Part shown: one piece after another, positions 35,507-48,865 of the stretch
Position numbering within the stretch: position 1 is the first letter of the stretch
How the letters are laid out: each line of letters opens with the position of its first letter
NCBI GenBank assembly: GCA_030762935.1
Contig: CM060880.1
Span: 17,477,001 to 17,541,000, forward strand
Direction of reading: 5' to 3'
From: Hymenopus coronatus
Lineage: Eukaryota; Arthropoda; Insecta; Mantodea; Hymenopodidae
Length of the DNA: 64,000 nt
Made by a program: the position numbers and the translations under genes
Notes under the pieces: model-generated
What the model was told of the DNA's origin: nothing
The model's input: the letters and a program-made list of their open reading frames with translations, nothing else
Database searches by the model: none

Positions 35507-36118
35507 TTTTTAATTTCTCTACACGTACTATGTGTATATAGAAGCTATTGTAGTGCATCCAAAAATTCGATGCCGAGATTTCAACGGAAATATATATTTT
35601 GAGACCCTGAGTCCAAAAAAGAAAAAGCATTTTTAGAAAAAGGTGTGTGTGTGCGCGCGCGCGCGACTGTGGACAGCATAACTAACAAATTAAAATAGGT
35701 ACCGTTAAATACCAAACTTATCTTCCAAGGATGCGACACGAAGATTTTCAAGAAAATCCCCCCCCCCCGAACTATCTTTTACATGGAACATTTTTCGAAC
35801 ATTTTCATTTTCTCAAAAATGGCTCTAACGATGTTGATTAAAATACCTTATGATGAAGATATTTTTATGTCAAACGAAATGTATATCTTGAATTTTCTGG
35901 GAATCGCCTCTGAAGACCTCTTCATTCTGGATGACGTTTGTATAACTAGCAAACCGCAGAAGATATACAAAAACTTACTACACAAAAAATGTAGATCTCA
36001 TTGAAACACACAATTTATGTAATATACATTTTGTTGTTGAAAAGTTAACCGTTTTCGACATATTTCGGATTAATGGTTGCAATTTTAAGTCACTTAAAGT
36101 CACAGAAACCTTAGTCAG
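35507..36118 (+). repeat. Rep870 copy, forward, 3' truncated
   Basis: TTTTAATTTCTCTACACGTA start; (GT)/(GC) tract GTGTGTGCGCGCGCG near 35645; stops near the CACAGAAACCTTAGTCAGGC block. Confidence 0.85.
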
Positions 36119-36980
36119 GCAGATTCGATTGCCCTAACTGCTTTGGAAAGCCCAGTCTATCTATAGGAGACTAAATAAAATGCATGTCATACTAACAATT
36201 TTGTCAAACTTTAATCCACGTTATGTTCACCAGTGAGTAAATACATGTTATATACGTAAAATAACATACCTATTTGGTATAAAATCATTTCAGAAAGTTT
36301 TAACACTTGCTAGAGATGCAAATAGGTACCATGTTGGAGTCTTTGTTAAATGTCTTGCTGTGCCCTTTTCATCGAAACCCTGCCCATCATTTCTGGGCTT
36401 GAGAAAGGCTAGAGTGAAAGTGGCATATGGAAATCCCAACATCAGTTTGCGTAACTGAAGTTTATATGCTTTAATGAGAATGCCTCGTTCAAAACATCGA
36501 ACCGACATTGTCAACAAATACGTTTTCTACAACTATTCAACTGTGCTTTATTTGAAATAGGTAATTTTGGGGAGAAAAAAAAGTGTTGTTAGTTCTATCA
36601 TTCTGAGTGTGATAGACTACACCAGTAATTTCCTTGGGATCTACAATTAAAATACGCCTTAGATATCAACCACTTGATTATAAAGTAATTATTACTGTTA
36701 TCATCGCATCATCCGATAATTGAACCTCCTCCATCTTCTTTGATCATTTTAGGAGATTCAAAACAAAATGGCAACTTTTAAGATTTGATTATGCATCACA
36801 TTTAATTTGTTTGTTTGTTTTTTCCTGGATGTTTGCAGTTTTTCAAAATATGCCTTAAATATTAAAACAGAGAACTTAGGCTAACGAAAGAAACCATTCA
36901 GTGACTGGCTAATAAAGTTTGTTACTATTATTATTATAATTATTATTATTATTATTACACAGTAGTTTACTTTCTATATT
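36119..36980. other. No recognisable gene
   Basis: A 75-codon minus-strand open frame (36517-36290) has no motif I know. ATT-type microsatellite near 36925-36955. Confidence 0.4.
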
Positions 36981-36982
36981 CC

Positions 36983-37473
36983 TTTTACTTTCCCTACACG
37001 TACTATGTACACAGTGTATAGAGGAAGTATTGTATTCCACCCAAAAATTCGATACCGAAATTTCACCAGAAATACGTGTTCTGAGACCCTCTGAATCCAA
37101 AAAATGCATTTTAGAAAAATGCTCGTGTGTGTGTGTGTGTGTGTGTCTGTGGGTAGCATAGCTAAAAACGAAAACACCAAATTTGATATTTAAGTGTGGT
37201 ATCTTCCAAGGATGCAACACGAAGATTTTCAACTTTACATGGAACATTTTTCGAAAATTTTGATTTTCTCAAAAATGGTTCTAACGATTTTCATTAACAT
37301 CCGTTAGGCTAAGATACTTTTATGACAATCGAAATGCATATCTTGAATGTTCTGGGAATAGCCTATGAAGACCTCTTCATTCTGGATGACTTTTGTGTAA
37401 CTGGCAAACCATAAGAACTAGACAAAATCATACTACACAAAAATATAGGTCCCATTAAAACACACAATTAATG

Positions 37474-37537
<64 letters not shown>

Positions 37538-37884
37538 TATATATATCTTAGGGCTAACCGTTCTCGAAATATTCCGGATTATTGGTTTCAATTTTAAGCC
37601 ACATAAACTTTTCCCAAACGGGAAAGACAACTTTGTCTCGCTTCTCATTTATTTACTCCTGGCAAACAAAGAGATTGGAATTTCAATTGTTTCACACAGC
37701 GACCGGCTTTAGCCTGCGCATTTTCTTATTTCCCTTCTGCTTTCAAGGAAACTAGTAATAAGACTAATTCTGCTTATTTTATGTTGATTAGCATGGTGTA
37801 GATAACAGATTAATGTTTTGATTAAAATATTTGTTTATCGAACAGCTAGAAGACATCATGTGAATGGAACACATAAGATTTTTT
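36983..37884 (+). repeat. Rep870 copy, forward, full length, with (TA)n
   Basis: Start TTTTACTTTCCCTACACGTA; (GT)n near 37125-37146; a (TA)n of about 55 bp at 37479-37535 in the later part; ends AACACATAAGATTTTTT. Confidence 0.9.
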
Positions 37885-38038
37885 CCCCTCTAATTACAAG
37901 AAACCAAGAATAAGGACAATTTCTGCTAACTTTTATCTGTATTATCATGAAGTAGATAGAAGAATAAGCCTTATAACAATAATTAGTTACGGAGATGTAG
38001 AGATGTCTGTCATGTGAATGGAACACATAAGATTTTTT
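37885..38038 (+). repeat. Rep870 tail duplicate
   Basis: A second 3' end (AGGACAATTTCTGCTAAC through AACACATAAGATTTTTT) directly after the full copy. Confidence 0.85.
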
Positions 38039-38440
38039 CGTTGTTTTTTTCATTTTCAATACTGACTAAATGTGCTTGTAAACGTGGTTATAGTGTGCTG
38101 CACACGGTTGTTAAACAGTTTACGATTGTCGACTGTTACATTTTTCTCATGCGCCATATTGCTGCAATAAAAGTGGTGATTACAGCAATCGTTTATTGTT
38201 CTGTGACCCTTGTGGCAGCATGATGTTATAGCATGATGTCAAAGCTCTCTTAGTGCGATGCTAACATTTACCATTAATATGTTAACACCACATAACCCGC
38301 ATGACGTTAGCCACCACTTACGTCACACATTCATTTGTATTTACTCCTTTACTCATCGTGCTCGAACGTCCTTGGTGGAGTATGACCAATCATCCAAAGT
38401 ACGACTTTCCCACGAGACAGCATACCAGAGACTATTATTT

Positions 38441-39327
38441 AAAAACTCTGATGTATTACATCTCTGTAACAAATTATTGTTAAAAAGCTTGTTCTTCCAT
38501 TTCTTTCATACTAATCGAGAAAATTGGCAGAAATGGTCTTTTTTTACTTGCTTCCTTGTAAGTAGGAGGGAAATCAGGGACTACACTAGGCTATAGTGAT
38601 AGTCAAATCTTTTAAAATCTGTTTGCTGTGTGGCTCAAGTTCCTTTGTTCGTATGGCCAGGAGTTGACAAATTCCTGTATGAGAAAAGTGTAAGTGTTTT
38701 AAAACTGAAACCAATAACAAGGAATATCTCAAAAATGGCCAACTCTACGAAAAAAATATATATACATATATGACAAAAATTGTGTGTTTTAACTAGCTCT
38801 ACATTTTTTAAGATGTAAGTTTTTGTCTATCTCTTACAGTTTAAGCGTTATGCAAAATTCCGCAAAGTTCATCAAGTATAAAGATGCCTTCAAATGCTAT
38901 TTCCAGGAAATTCCCGATATACATTTTATTTATCATGTAAATATCTTTAATATACGACATTTTAATCAAAATCGTGAGGCATTTTTGAGAAAATCAAAAT
39001 TTTCGAAAAATTTTCCATGCAAAGTTGGGGTGGGGGGATTTTCTTGAAAATCTTCGTGCTCCATCCTTGGAAGATACTGAACTTAAATACCAAGTTTGGT
39101 ATTTAACGGACGTTTCGTTTTTGAGCTATGCTGCCCAAAGACACACACACACACACACACATAGACATACAGACACACACTTGGACATTTTTCTAAAAAT
39201 GTTTTTTTTTTGATTCAGGGGTCTCAAAACATACATTTCCGGTGAAATCTCGGTATCGAATTTTTTGGGTGCAATACAATACCTTCTCTATACACTATAT
39301 ACATATTATGTGTAGAGAAAGTAAAAA
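38441..39327 (-). repeat. Rep870 copy, reverse
   Basis: Terminal TCACATGACTTTCTCTAC block partly deleted at 38450; (AC)n near 39137-39162; ends TGTAGAGAAAGTAAAAA. Confidence 0.9.
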
Positions 39328-40182
39328 TATGTGTTGCACCCACATGACTTTCTCTGACTGTTCTACAGACTTCTTACAAAAGATTATTCTTCTTTCTACA
39401 CTATGGTAATGGAGATAAGCATTAGTAGAATATATTTATTATTTAGTTCTTTATACGAAGAAGGGAACTAAAGGAATGCACTAATCACTGTGCTAAAGTG
39501 GCAGTCAAATGTTTTAAAAGCTGTCGTTAAGCGATTGTCACAAAAATTGGATTCTTTGCTTGCCCAGGAGTAGAACAAATTTAAAACTTCCTGTCCGAGA
39601 AAAGTATAAATAAATTAAAATTGAACCTGATAATAAAGAATATTTTGGAAACAATCAACTCCGCAACAAAAATGCATACGACATAAATTTTCTGTTTTAA
39701 CGAGATCTACATTTTTTGTGTAGTAAGCTTCTGTCTGTCCGTTATGCAAAATTCTGCAAAAATTAACCAGAGTAAAGCGTTCTTCAGAGGCTATACCCAG
39801 AAAATTCAAAATATACTTGTAAATAACTTTAATATACGGTATTTTAATCAAAACAGTTAGAGCCATTTTTTTGAAAAACAAAACTTTCAAAAATTGTTCC
39901 ATGTAAAGGGTACTTTGGAGTGGGGGGATTTTCTTGAAAATCTTCGTGTCGCACCCTTGGAAGATAATACATTTAAATACCAAGTTTAGTTTTTGAGCTA
40001 AGCTATGCGCGCGTACACACACAAGCACACACACACACATATACACACACATGGACCTTTTTCTAAATTTTTTCAGGTCTAAAAAGATATATTTGCGGTG
40101 AAATCTGGGTATGAAATTTTTGGGTGCAATACAATAACTTCTCTATACACCATGTATATAGTACGTGTAGAGAAAGCAAAAA
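39328..40182 (-). repeat. Rep870 copy, reverse, head-to-tail with the previous copy
   Basis: Begins immediately at TATGTGTTGCACCCACATGAC; (AC)n near 40015-40050; ends GTGTAGAGAAAGCAAAAA. Confidence 0.9.
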
Positions 40183-40526
40183 CACTTTCTTTATTGCTGT
40201 ATAAGTTGTAGACGAGCAATAATTCAGAACCCATCGGTCACAGTTTTGTAGCTAGCAGTATCGCGATGAGGAGATAAAAAAGACCACAACGGAAATGCCC
40301 AGAAGGGACAAAGCAGCAAAAAAAGCTAAGGCGCTGCCATAAATTACTTTTAGAGGAAGCCTCCCTTCCGGCTATATTGCGTTTCATGGTCGCTAGATGT
40401 TTGGTAACCTTTTCATTGCTGAAGATCGCAGCAGTTAGAAGTAACGGGGCTTTTTCTAATTTATTTACATCCGCGCATACAGGATGCTTTTGTTGAAGAT
40501 CGCCAAAAGTTTTTCCAGTGACGTAA

Positions 40527-41096
40527 TTTTTACTTTCTCTACACGTACTATGCACCGATATTTCACAGAAAATACACGTTTTAGGGACCCCTGTATAAAA
40601 AAAGTATTTTCAGAAAAGGGTCCATATGCGTGTGTGTCTGTGAACACGATAACTGAAAAACGAATATTCGGTAAAATACCAAACTTGATATTTAAGTTTA
40701 GTATCTTCCAGGGATGTGACACGAAGATTTTGAGAAAAATCCTCAACCCCAAACTGCCCTTTACATGGAAAATTTTTCGAAAATTTTGATTTTCTCAAAA
40801 ATGGCTCTAACGGATTAAAATACCGTATATTAAAATATTTATACTACAAATAAAATGTATATTTTGAATTTTCTGGGAATAGGCTCTGAAGACTAATTTA
40901 TTCTGATGAATTTTGCTGTGTTTTGCATAACCGATAAATCATAAGAGATACACAAAAACTTACAACATAAAAAAGTAAATCTCGTTAAAACACACAATTT
41001 ATATCATATGTTTTTTTTTTTTTTTTTTTTTTTTTCGTGAAATTGACCATTTCTGAGATATTTCTTGTTGTTCGTTTCAGATTTAATATACTTAAA
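40527..41096 (+). repeat. Rep870 copy, forward, 3' truncated
   Basis: Start TTTTTACTTTCTCTACACG; poly-T of about 26 at 41010-41035; ends near TTCAGATTTAATATACTTAA. Confidence 0.88.
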
Positions 41097-41459
41097 CCAC
41101 CACGTTGCTACGTACGAACGTAAGCAACATACAGAATTTAGAATTATAAGTAATCGTCATCACTAGAGATAATATCTTGGGGACCGATAGCGGCACAGAA
41201 TCGAAATTAGCGCAGCGGAGTATATAGTTGTGATAAGTTGAAGATGCAGTGTGTACGTAGTGGTATTAATCGGAAAATGGGACAGTGGTTGCGTGGTATA
41301 CTGTGATGTTTTCACTAGCAGTGGAAGACAACTAAGGTTGGGTGGATAATAAACATAAATACCACTGATTTACGGGAACTAACAATTTTAATATTTGCAT
41401 ACATTCAATTGCTGTTGTGTAACAAATCATCAGCATAATTATCCATTTCATTTTCTCTC

Positions 41460-41800
41460 AAGATACATAGATTACAATGCACAAGAACATATATTCGTAA
41501 CGTCTCAAATGTGAATCGTCTCCGATTGGCACGTAAACAGGCTTTTTATTCTAAAAAACTTCGCTCCACATCATAAGATGTGATTGGAGCAAAACGGAAA
41601 TATCATCGACTATTGGCTAATATACTCCACCAGCAATTATTTCCGTAGCAACACCTCGTAGTACATTTCGCATTTCACGCATTTTTGAAAATCCGACATT
41701 TCTTCTAAACACTGTCTTCACTTTTTTCACACGGTCTAAAACAGGTGACACGGGTCTATAATTAGTTGCTTGCACAAGTTCATCGACAGCTTTTTGGGCT
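41460..41800 (-). pseudogene. hAT-type transposase C-terminal remnant
   Basis: Minus strand decodes with a frameshift and stop to KAVDELVQATNYRPVSPV, then FRFAPITSYDVERSF, NRRRFTFETLRIYVLVHCN. This resembles the dimerisation tail (APITSxDVERSFS...) of the hAT/CGGBP1-like family that also gives the BED fragment at 415-859. May extend toward 41970. Confidence 0.7.
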
Positions 41801-42279
41801 CAAGGCATTTCAATGTTCGATGTTTCCAAATATGCGTTGTTGTCGTAGATATATCTGCAAAGTTCTATATGGATTGCAAATCTTCATGCAATTCATTTGA
41901 AGCAACATATTTTACAATTTTGATGGAAGGGCATGCGCTATCATCAAATGTATTGTTTACGTGTAAAACAGTATTGTAATATACAGTGTGGTATACTGCT
42001 GCATCGAGCTATGTTCTCCAACATGTTACTATAGGTTGTTTACATGCAGGTCGGTCTCTACTCGGTAAGTATGCAACTGGTATTCGCATATGTTCCTCTA
42101 TTGGCCCCCAAGATGCTATACCTACTTATCACCACCATGCTCATCATCTACACGGTTTAACCCATCGCTATACTGTTCCGTTCTCACGAAAATCTTGGTT
42201 CCTCCACCTCAGATATGGACATTACCATTTTCTAGTGTTCCATCTGTTGAAAATGCTCTTTCCAGTTGTTATATTTATA

Positions 42280-42742
42280 CGAGGGCCACTCTTTAAGCTT
42301 TGAGAATGAACGCAATAAAATATTAAAAATTTAGATCGGATCGTTGCACATTTTCAAAATATTCTCCATTGCATTTTATACACCTTCTCATCCTTTCAAA
42401 CCATTTTGAACACCACAATTCTTTGGAGAGAGTACAAATACATTCTTCATAAGGAGCTACTGCGGCTTCAGGTGACTCATTTTTTTTCTTTCAGTTTGGA
42501 GAATAGAACAAAATTTCACGGGGAGATATGGACTGTAGGGGGTATTGTGCAAATATGTGACTCCCGCAGAAATTGGAATATTTCTTGTGGTGTAACAAAA
42601 GCCCATGCAGATCAGTCATAGGACGCATTTTCCTCAGTTCATTGAACATTTGTGGCAGATATTTTCTTATTCTGTGAATAAAGTTTTGTGTTGTTATTGT
42701 TTAGTTGTGCCAAATCATCTCTCATTTTCTGAATGGTCCTCG
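42280..42742. mobile_element. Mariner-type MITE or remnant, 463 bp
   Basis: Flanked by TA on both sides. Ends CGAGGGCCACTCTTTAAGC and (inverted) CGAGGACCATTCAGAAAATG. No transposase frame. Confidence 0.7.
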
Positions 42743-42935
42743 TAAATACCACGTATCTAAGATATTTACATGATGAATATCTACAATAAAATTTACAATA
42801 CACTGAATTCTCTGTTGTGAGAAGTCCTGTTCATTCAGAAGGTATTTTGTATCATTTTGTAAAATGGGTAAACCATAATTGTCTAAATTGTCTGATATTT
42901 AGATATACTTTTCTCAAATGGAAAGTTGTCATTTG

Positions 42936-43599
42936 TTTTTACTTTCTCTAGCACGCATATGCAATGGACATAGTAGGTAGAGAACGTTTTGTGTTCCATC
43001 CGAAAATTCGATAACGAGATTTTACAACAAAAAAAAACATTTTTAGAAAAAGTCCGCGTTTTGTGTATGTGGGGGGGGGTTAAGTTCAGAAGAATGCGAC
43101 ATGGAGATTTTCAGCAAAATCCCCCACCCCTAACTACTCTTTACATTAAACTTTTTTTTTAAATTTTCGGTATTCTAAAAAGGGCTCTTACAATTTTGAT
43201 TAAAATGCCGTATAGTAAAGAGATAGACAAAAATTACTACACAAAAAATGCAGATCTCGTTAAAACACACAATTTATGTCATAAACAGTTTTTTTATAAA
43301 ACTAACCATTTCCGAGATATTCCCAGTTGTTAGTTTTATTTTAGAATACTGAAAGTTTTCTCAAATGGGAATTTGTCATTTCTGTTCACATGCAACCAGC
43401 TTTTAAAAGACTTTGCTATCGCATTACCCTAGTGCATTCCCTTATTTCCCTTTTACTTATAAGATAGTAATTAAAAAGACCACTGCTGGTGATGTTTATC
43501 GTAATTAGCATAAATGCAGATAAAAGAATACACTTTTGCAAGAACAATCTATCTGCAGAGCAGATAGAGAAAGTAATGTGAATAGAACACATGTTTTTT
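42936..43599 (+). repeat. Rep870 copy, forward, internally deleted
   Basis: TTTTTACTTTCTCTAGCACG start; ends AAGTAATGTGAATAGAACAC. Missing the GATACCGAGATTTCACC to AAACGAAAAG part. Confidence 0.85.
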
Positions 43600-44408
43600 C
43601 ATGGTCAAACAAAATATTTGACTATCGCTTTAACCTAGTCAGTGTATTCCCTTATCCCCATTGTATCCATAAGAAAAATTCAAAGTATACATTTTATTTG
43701 TGATGTGAATATTTTTAATATATGGTATTTTAATCAAAATCGTTAGAGGAATTTTTGCGAAAATCGAGATTTTCGAAAAAAAGTTCCAAATAAAGGGTAG
43801 TTGGGGATAGAGGGATTTCTTGAAACCATCGTGTCGCATCATTGGAAGATACTAAACTTAAATACAAAGTTTGTTATTTAACCAACCTTTCGTTTTTGAG
43901 CTATGCTGCCCCCCCACACACACACACACGCACATGCGCAGGCACACGCACGCACGAACACACAAACACACACACACACAGATTCGCGTTTTTCTAATAA
44001 TGCTTTTGAGGGGAAATGTAGTCAGTTGACCTCAAATCATGCATTTCCGGCGAAAACTCTATAGAAAAGTGCTGTATATATATAAACAGCTATGAAAATG
44101 AGTGAAAATAATACAGGAAGTTGTGACTGCTCTGCGGAAATTTTTTTGCAACCTTTTAGCGGGTTTTCCCTAATTCATTCTCAGAAGGTGAGTGTTGGCA
44201 ACATTAGCTTTTCTGAATTCATTTGATAACAGGCAGTCCGCCCAGTTGAAGTACTTTAATATAAGAAAAGTCTGATGTGTTACACTCACGACTTTTTTCT
44301 AAAATGGTTTCGTTTAAGGGGGTCTTAAAACGTGTATTTTGAGTGAAATCTCGATGTCGAATTTTTGGATGAAATGCTACTTCTCTACCTACTATGTGAT
44401 AAAGTAAG
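43600..44408 (-). repeat. Rep870 copy, reverse, after a short forward scrap
   Basis: 43600-43670 is forward (TTTGACTATCGCTTTAACCT); the rest is reverse, with an AC-rich tract at 43915-43980. Back-to-back with the forward copy ending at 43599. Confidence 0.82.
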
Positions 44409-45268
44409 AATCTCATATGCTCCATTCATATGACTTTTTCTGCATCTCTGTAACAAATTATTGCAAAAAACGTATTCTTCAATCTGCTTCAAGCTAATTG
44501 AGATAAACGTTAGTAAAGATGGTCTTAAATTGTTTCCTTTTAAGTAGAAGGGGAATAAGGAAATGCACAGGCTAAAGCGATAGTGTCTTCCTTTAAAATC
44601 CGGTCGCTATGTAAAACAATTGAAATTCCAATCTCTTTGCTCTCCAGGAGTAAACAAACGAGAAACGAGAAGAAAGATGTCTTCCGTTTTAGAAAAGTTT
44701 AAGTGGTTAAAATCGAAACCGATAATCCGAAATATCTCGAAAACGGTTAACTCTTGTATATAACATAAATTGTGTTTTTAATGAGATCTACATTTTTTGT
44801 GTAGTACATATTTGTATATCTATTACAGTTTGCCAGTCATCCAAGAGGAAGAGATCTTCAGAGGCTATTCCTAGAAAATTCAAGATAAGATTTGTCATAA
44901 AAATATCTTAAACATATGGTATTTTAATCAAAATCGATGGAGCCATTTTTGAAAAAATCCAAATTTTCGAAAAATGCTCCATGTAAAGGGTAGTTGGAGT
45001 GGGGGGCTTTTCTTGACAATATTCATGTCGCATCCCTGGGATATACCAAACTTAAATGCCAAGTTTGGTATTTAACGGTTTTTTCGTTTTCGAGCTATGC
45101 TGTCCAAAACACACAGACGGACATTTTTCTAAAAATGTTTTTTTTTATTCAGAGGGTCCTAAAAGATATTTTTCTGGTGAAATCTTTACATCGAATTTTT
45201 GGGTGGAATAGGTACAATACTTTCTCTATCCCTATATACATTGTACATACGGGCTAGAGAAAGTAACA
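44409..45268 (-). repeat. Rep870 copy, reverse, full length
   Basis: CATATGCTCCATTCATATGAC to GCTAGAGAAAGTAACAA; tandem with the previous copy. Confidence 0.9.
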
Positions 45269-45591
45269 ATCCATGAATTAAGAAAGTCATAAAACTTTAA
45301 ATTTGTAGGGGGGTTCAGACCCTTGGGGTTATGCTTTTTAGTTAATTACTGGTTTGATCAAGATACGCTTCCTTTGTAACAAATGACTGATACAGCAATG
45401 CCACATCTATAATAGTGTGGCTAATTTGAAAGACGTGGGGATGACAGATGAACATAGACAGAACACTGGTTTCCGCTTGACGCACTAATTAGACGCACTT
45501 ACTGCGTCTCGATCAACATCCTGGCTAGGAGAACAAGCAGACTTCGTGGCAAAGTGACACTTGACATTTGTGCACTAACATTACAACTTAC

Positions 45592-45775
45592 CGTGTGACT
45601 GGAGCTACTTGACACTTGGTGTTCGGGGCTGGTTGGTCGTAAAGGCACTGACTGGATGGGGCCTCTTGCTGGAAGAGGCTCTCCTCCAGGCCGCGCGATG
45701 TTGCCAAATGTCTTACACAACGACGTAGTGGCGCAAGCTGATGAGGTGTCAAGGTGACGATGGCCGTCGGGGGCG
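45592..45775 (-). other. Candidate 5' non-coding exon or promoter (GALE?)
   Basis: A GC- and CpG-rich block in AT-rich surroundings. Read on the minus strand it ends CACACG|GTAAGT (intron from 45591), a strong donor with no coding match before it. GALE needs a 5'UTR exon spliced to ACAATGG at 31806, and this block lies upstream on the correct strand with STIMATE ending farther up. That would give a first intron of about 13.8 kb. The start is arbitrary. It could equally be an unrelated CpG-rich repeat. Confidence 0.3.
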
Positions 45776-45941
45776 GGTGCGCATCCCTACGTGGTATTCC
45801 TCCATATCTCGTATACCAAACGTGTCCAAATTGTACAAACCTGCTTCAATGGACAGTGTTTGTGGGAACGAATTAATGCATAATGTTTCATATGAAGTAT
45901 ATTTCGTGTTCAACAGTACAATTAAAGGCGGGATATACAAT

Positions 45942-46665
45942 AAAAAAAAATCTGATGTGTTACACTCACATGACTTTCTCTAGCTACTCTACAAACTTCT
46001 TACAAACGATTATTCTTCTGTCTACACCATGCTAACCGAGACAAACATTAGCAGAATGTGATTATTACTTAGTTCCTTATAAGTAGAAAGGAAATAATGA
46101 AATACATTATGCTAAAGTGATAGTCAAATGTTTTAAAAGCTGTCGTTATGCGAATATCATTGCAAATCGCTTCTTCGCTTGGCCAGGAGTAGAACAAAAG
46201 AAAAACGGACACTTCCTGTCTGGGAAATTGAAAAAAATAAGGAATATCTCGGAAATGGTTACCTCCACAAAAAAAAATAATAGAAAAAAAATATGTATTT
46301 CATTGTGATCTATATATTTTGTGCAGTACATTTTTTGTCTATCTCTTATTTTCAAAAATGTTTCCATGTAAAGGGTAGTTTGTGATGGGGGAATTTTTTT
46401 TTTTTTGAAAATCCTTCCATTGCATCCTTGAAAGATACTGAACTTAAATACCAATGTGGTATTTAACCGACTTTTCGTTTCTGAGCTATGCTGTCCACAG
46501 GCAGACACATACACACAAACACATACAACCGTTTTCTAAAAATGTTTTTTCTGACTCGGGGGACCTCAAAACATACATTTCCGGTGAACTCTCGGTATAG
46601 AATTTTTGGGTGGAATACAATACTTCCTCTATATTAGTTCATAGTATGTGTAGAGAAAGTAAAAA
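45942..46665 (-). repeat. Rep870 copy, reverse
   Basis: AAAAATCTGATGTGTTACAC to GTGTAGAGAAAGTAAAAAC; middle block (AAATCCATCC region) deleted. Confidence 0.9.
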
Positions 46666-47014
46666 CAAAAAAAGAAATTATATTTGCACTCATATGAAAT
46701 GGCATGTAATAATTTGCTCCCCCAAACAGCTGGTTTTTCAAAACAAAAAGCACCCCATCCCAATTTACCCTTTGCATGGAAAAATGTTAGTTTTTACTTT
46801 CTCCAAAATAACTAAATTTTGATTAAGTACTATACCTTAAGATATTTACATGAGAAGAAAAATATAAAACCTGAGTTTTCTGAAAATATCCTGTGAAATC
46901 CAAGGGTGTAACCACAGAGTGAGTTTTGCCAGAAAAAAAAAAAAAAAAAGTTTAAATAGCAAAATCTAACTTTAATTCCAATTGCTGTGCCATAATCTAT
47001 GAATATAAAATCAT

Positions 47015-47790
47015 TTTTTACTTTCTTTAGCCTATATGTACAATGTACACAATGGATAGAAGATGTATTGTATTGCACCCAAAAATTTGATACTGAGATT
47101 TCACCAAAATACACATTTTAGGGTACCCTAAATCCCCCCCCAAAAAAGCATATTTAGAAAAAAATCTGTGTGTGTCTGTGCTTGTGTCTGTGAACACAAT
47201 AACTCAAAAACGAAAATTTCAAATACCAAACTTGGTATTTAAGTTTAATAGGGATGCGACACAAAAGATTTTGAGGTAAATCCCCCCACCCCAAACTACC
47301 CTTTTCATGGAAAAAAATTTGAAAAAATGGCTCTAATGATTTTGATTAAAATACTGTATAGTAGAGGTAATTTTACATGATAAATAACATTTATATCTTG
47401 AATTTTGTGGGAATAGCCTCTGAAGACCTCTTTATTCCGGATAAATTTTGATAACTGCTAAGCCATAAGAGACAGACAAAGACTTACTATAGAACAAAAT
47501 ATAGATCTCATTAAAACACACAATTTATGTTATATACATTTTTTCGTGTAGTTGACCATTTTTGAGATATTCTTTATTATTGGTTTCAGCTTTAAAATAC
47601 TTTTATTTTTCTCTTACGGGAATTTGTAAACTCCAGGCAATACATAGAAATGGATTTCATCCATACAGCACCCAGCTTTTAAAAAATTTGACTATTGCTT
47701 TAGCCTGGTATTCTCACTTATTTTCCTTCTATTTACAAGAAAGCAAGTAATAAAGACAATTTCTGTTAATGTTTATCTCTATTAGCATGA
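47015..47790 (+). repeat. Rep870 copy, forward, 3' truncated
   Basis: TTTTTACTTTCTTTAGCCTA start; (GT) reduced to CTGTGTGTGTCTGTGCTTGTG; fades after TTTATCTCTATTAGCATGAA. Weaker partial copies continue on both sides (46768-46890, 47800-48210, 48770-48862). Confidence 0.85.
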
Positions 47791-48865
47791 ACCTATATTT
47801 TGAAAGAACTTTTCATATAATACGTTTTTCTACCTTACGGTTTACCAACAAAACTAAATTTATTCAAAATAATGAGGACTTCACCAGTATCATAACCATA
47901 AAAATATTGAGGAGGGGTTAATGTATACAGATCCATTTTTGAACAATTTGTATAAAATCAAATAATGTATATGAATTAATCCTAAATTGAAATATCTTTA
48001 AAAATTGATTTGACATACCAGATTATGGGACAGGACTGGAATTGAAGTTAGATTTTGCTATTAAAATTTTTTTGGCAGGAGGAGTGGATTCCAACTTCCC
48101 AGGTTATGCCCTAAATTTCACGGTTATTCTCAGAAATTTCAAGCTACAGTTTACTTCTCATGTAAATATCTTAAATATTTGGTGCTTAATCAAAATTGAG
48201 CCATTTTGGAGGAAGTAAAAAATAACATTTTGCCCTACAGATACTTGTAATAGACACTGTTGCTATGCAGAAACAACATAAGAACACTTGGACTTTAAAT
48301 CAAAGTGATAGTTTTAGTGCAACGGGTGGAATAAAATAAACAAAATTCACTCTTGCTCCAGTAATGAGTGGGATAACCTAAATAAATAAATGATTGATAA
48401 CTACAAATTTTCTATAACCTTTTAACTCTTATTCGTATAATTTCCGAGCAGTCTACGATAATAAAGCCTCAACTGCTTCTTTTAATATATCATTTGGAAC
48501 CGATATATTAACATTCTTAACGTCCATCGTAAACTTAATCAGCTTGAAACTAGCAGCAATAAAAACAAAATTAATATTCATACACATCCTACCATATTTT
48601 ATAACTATAAGAACGCTGCAATTCAATAACTTATTTAATTTATTACTATCTGTTGTAAAATCATTAACTGAATATTTGTCATATATTAATTTATCGTGTC
48701 TGTAATATAAAATAATTTATTATACAAATGGACAAACCTCTATTATCCACTTGCATAATAATAACTATTTTTCCATGCAAAGGGCAATTGGGATGAGACA
48801 TTCTTTTTTTAACAACCTTGTGTTGGATCTTTGGGAAGATACTGAACTTAAACACCAATTTTACC

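Noticed and set aside
36290..36517. 75-codon minus-strand frame as a gene
   Set aside because: No motif, no splice partners, no conserved feature; likely chance.
39025..39213. Small frames with (TH)n or (VC)n runs, here and at 21.7, 37.1, 40.0 and 51.1 kb
   Set aside because: These are translations of the GT/AC microsatellite inside Rep870.
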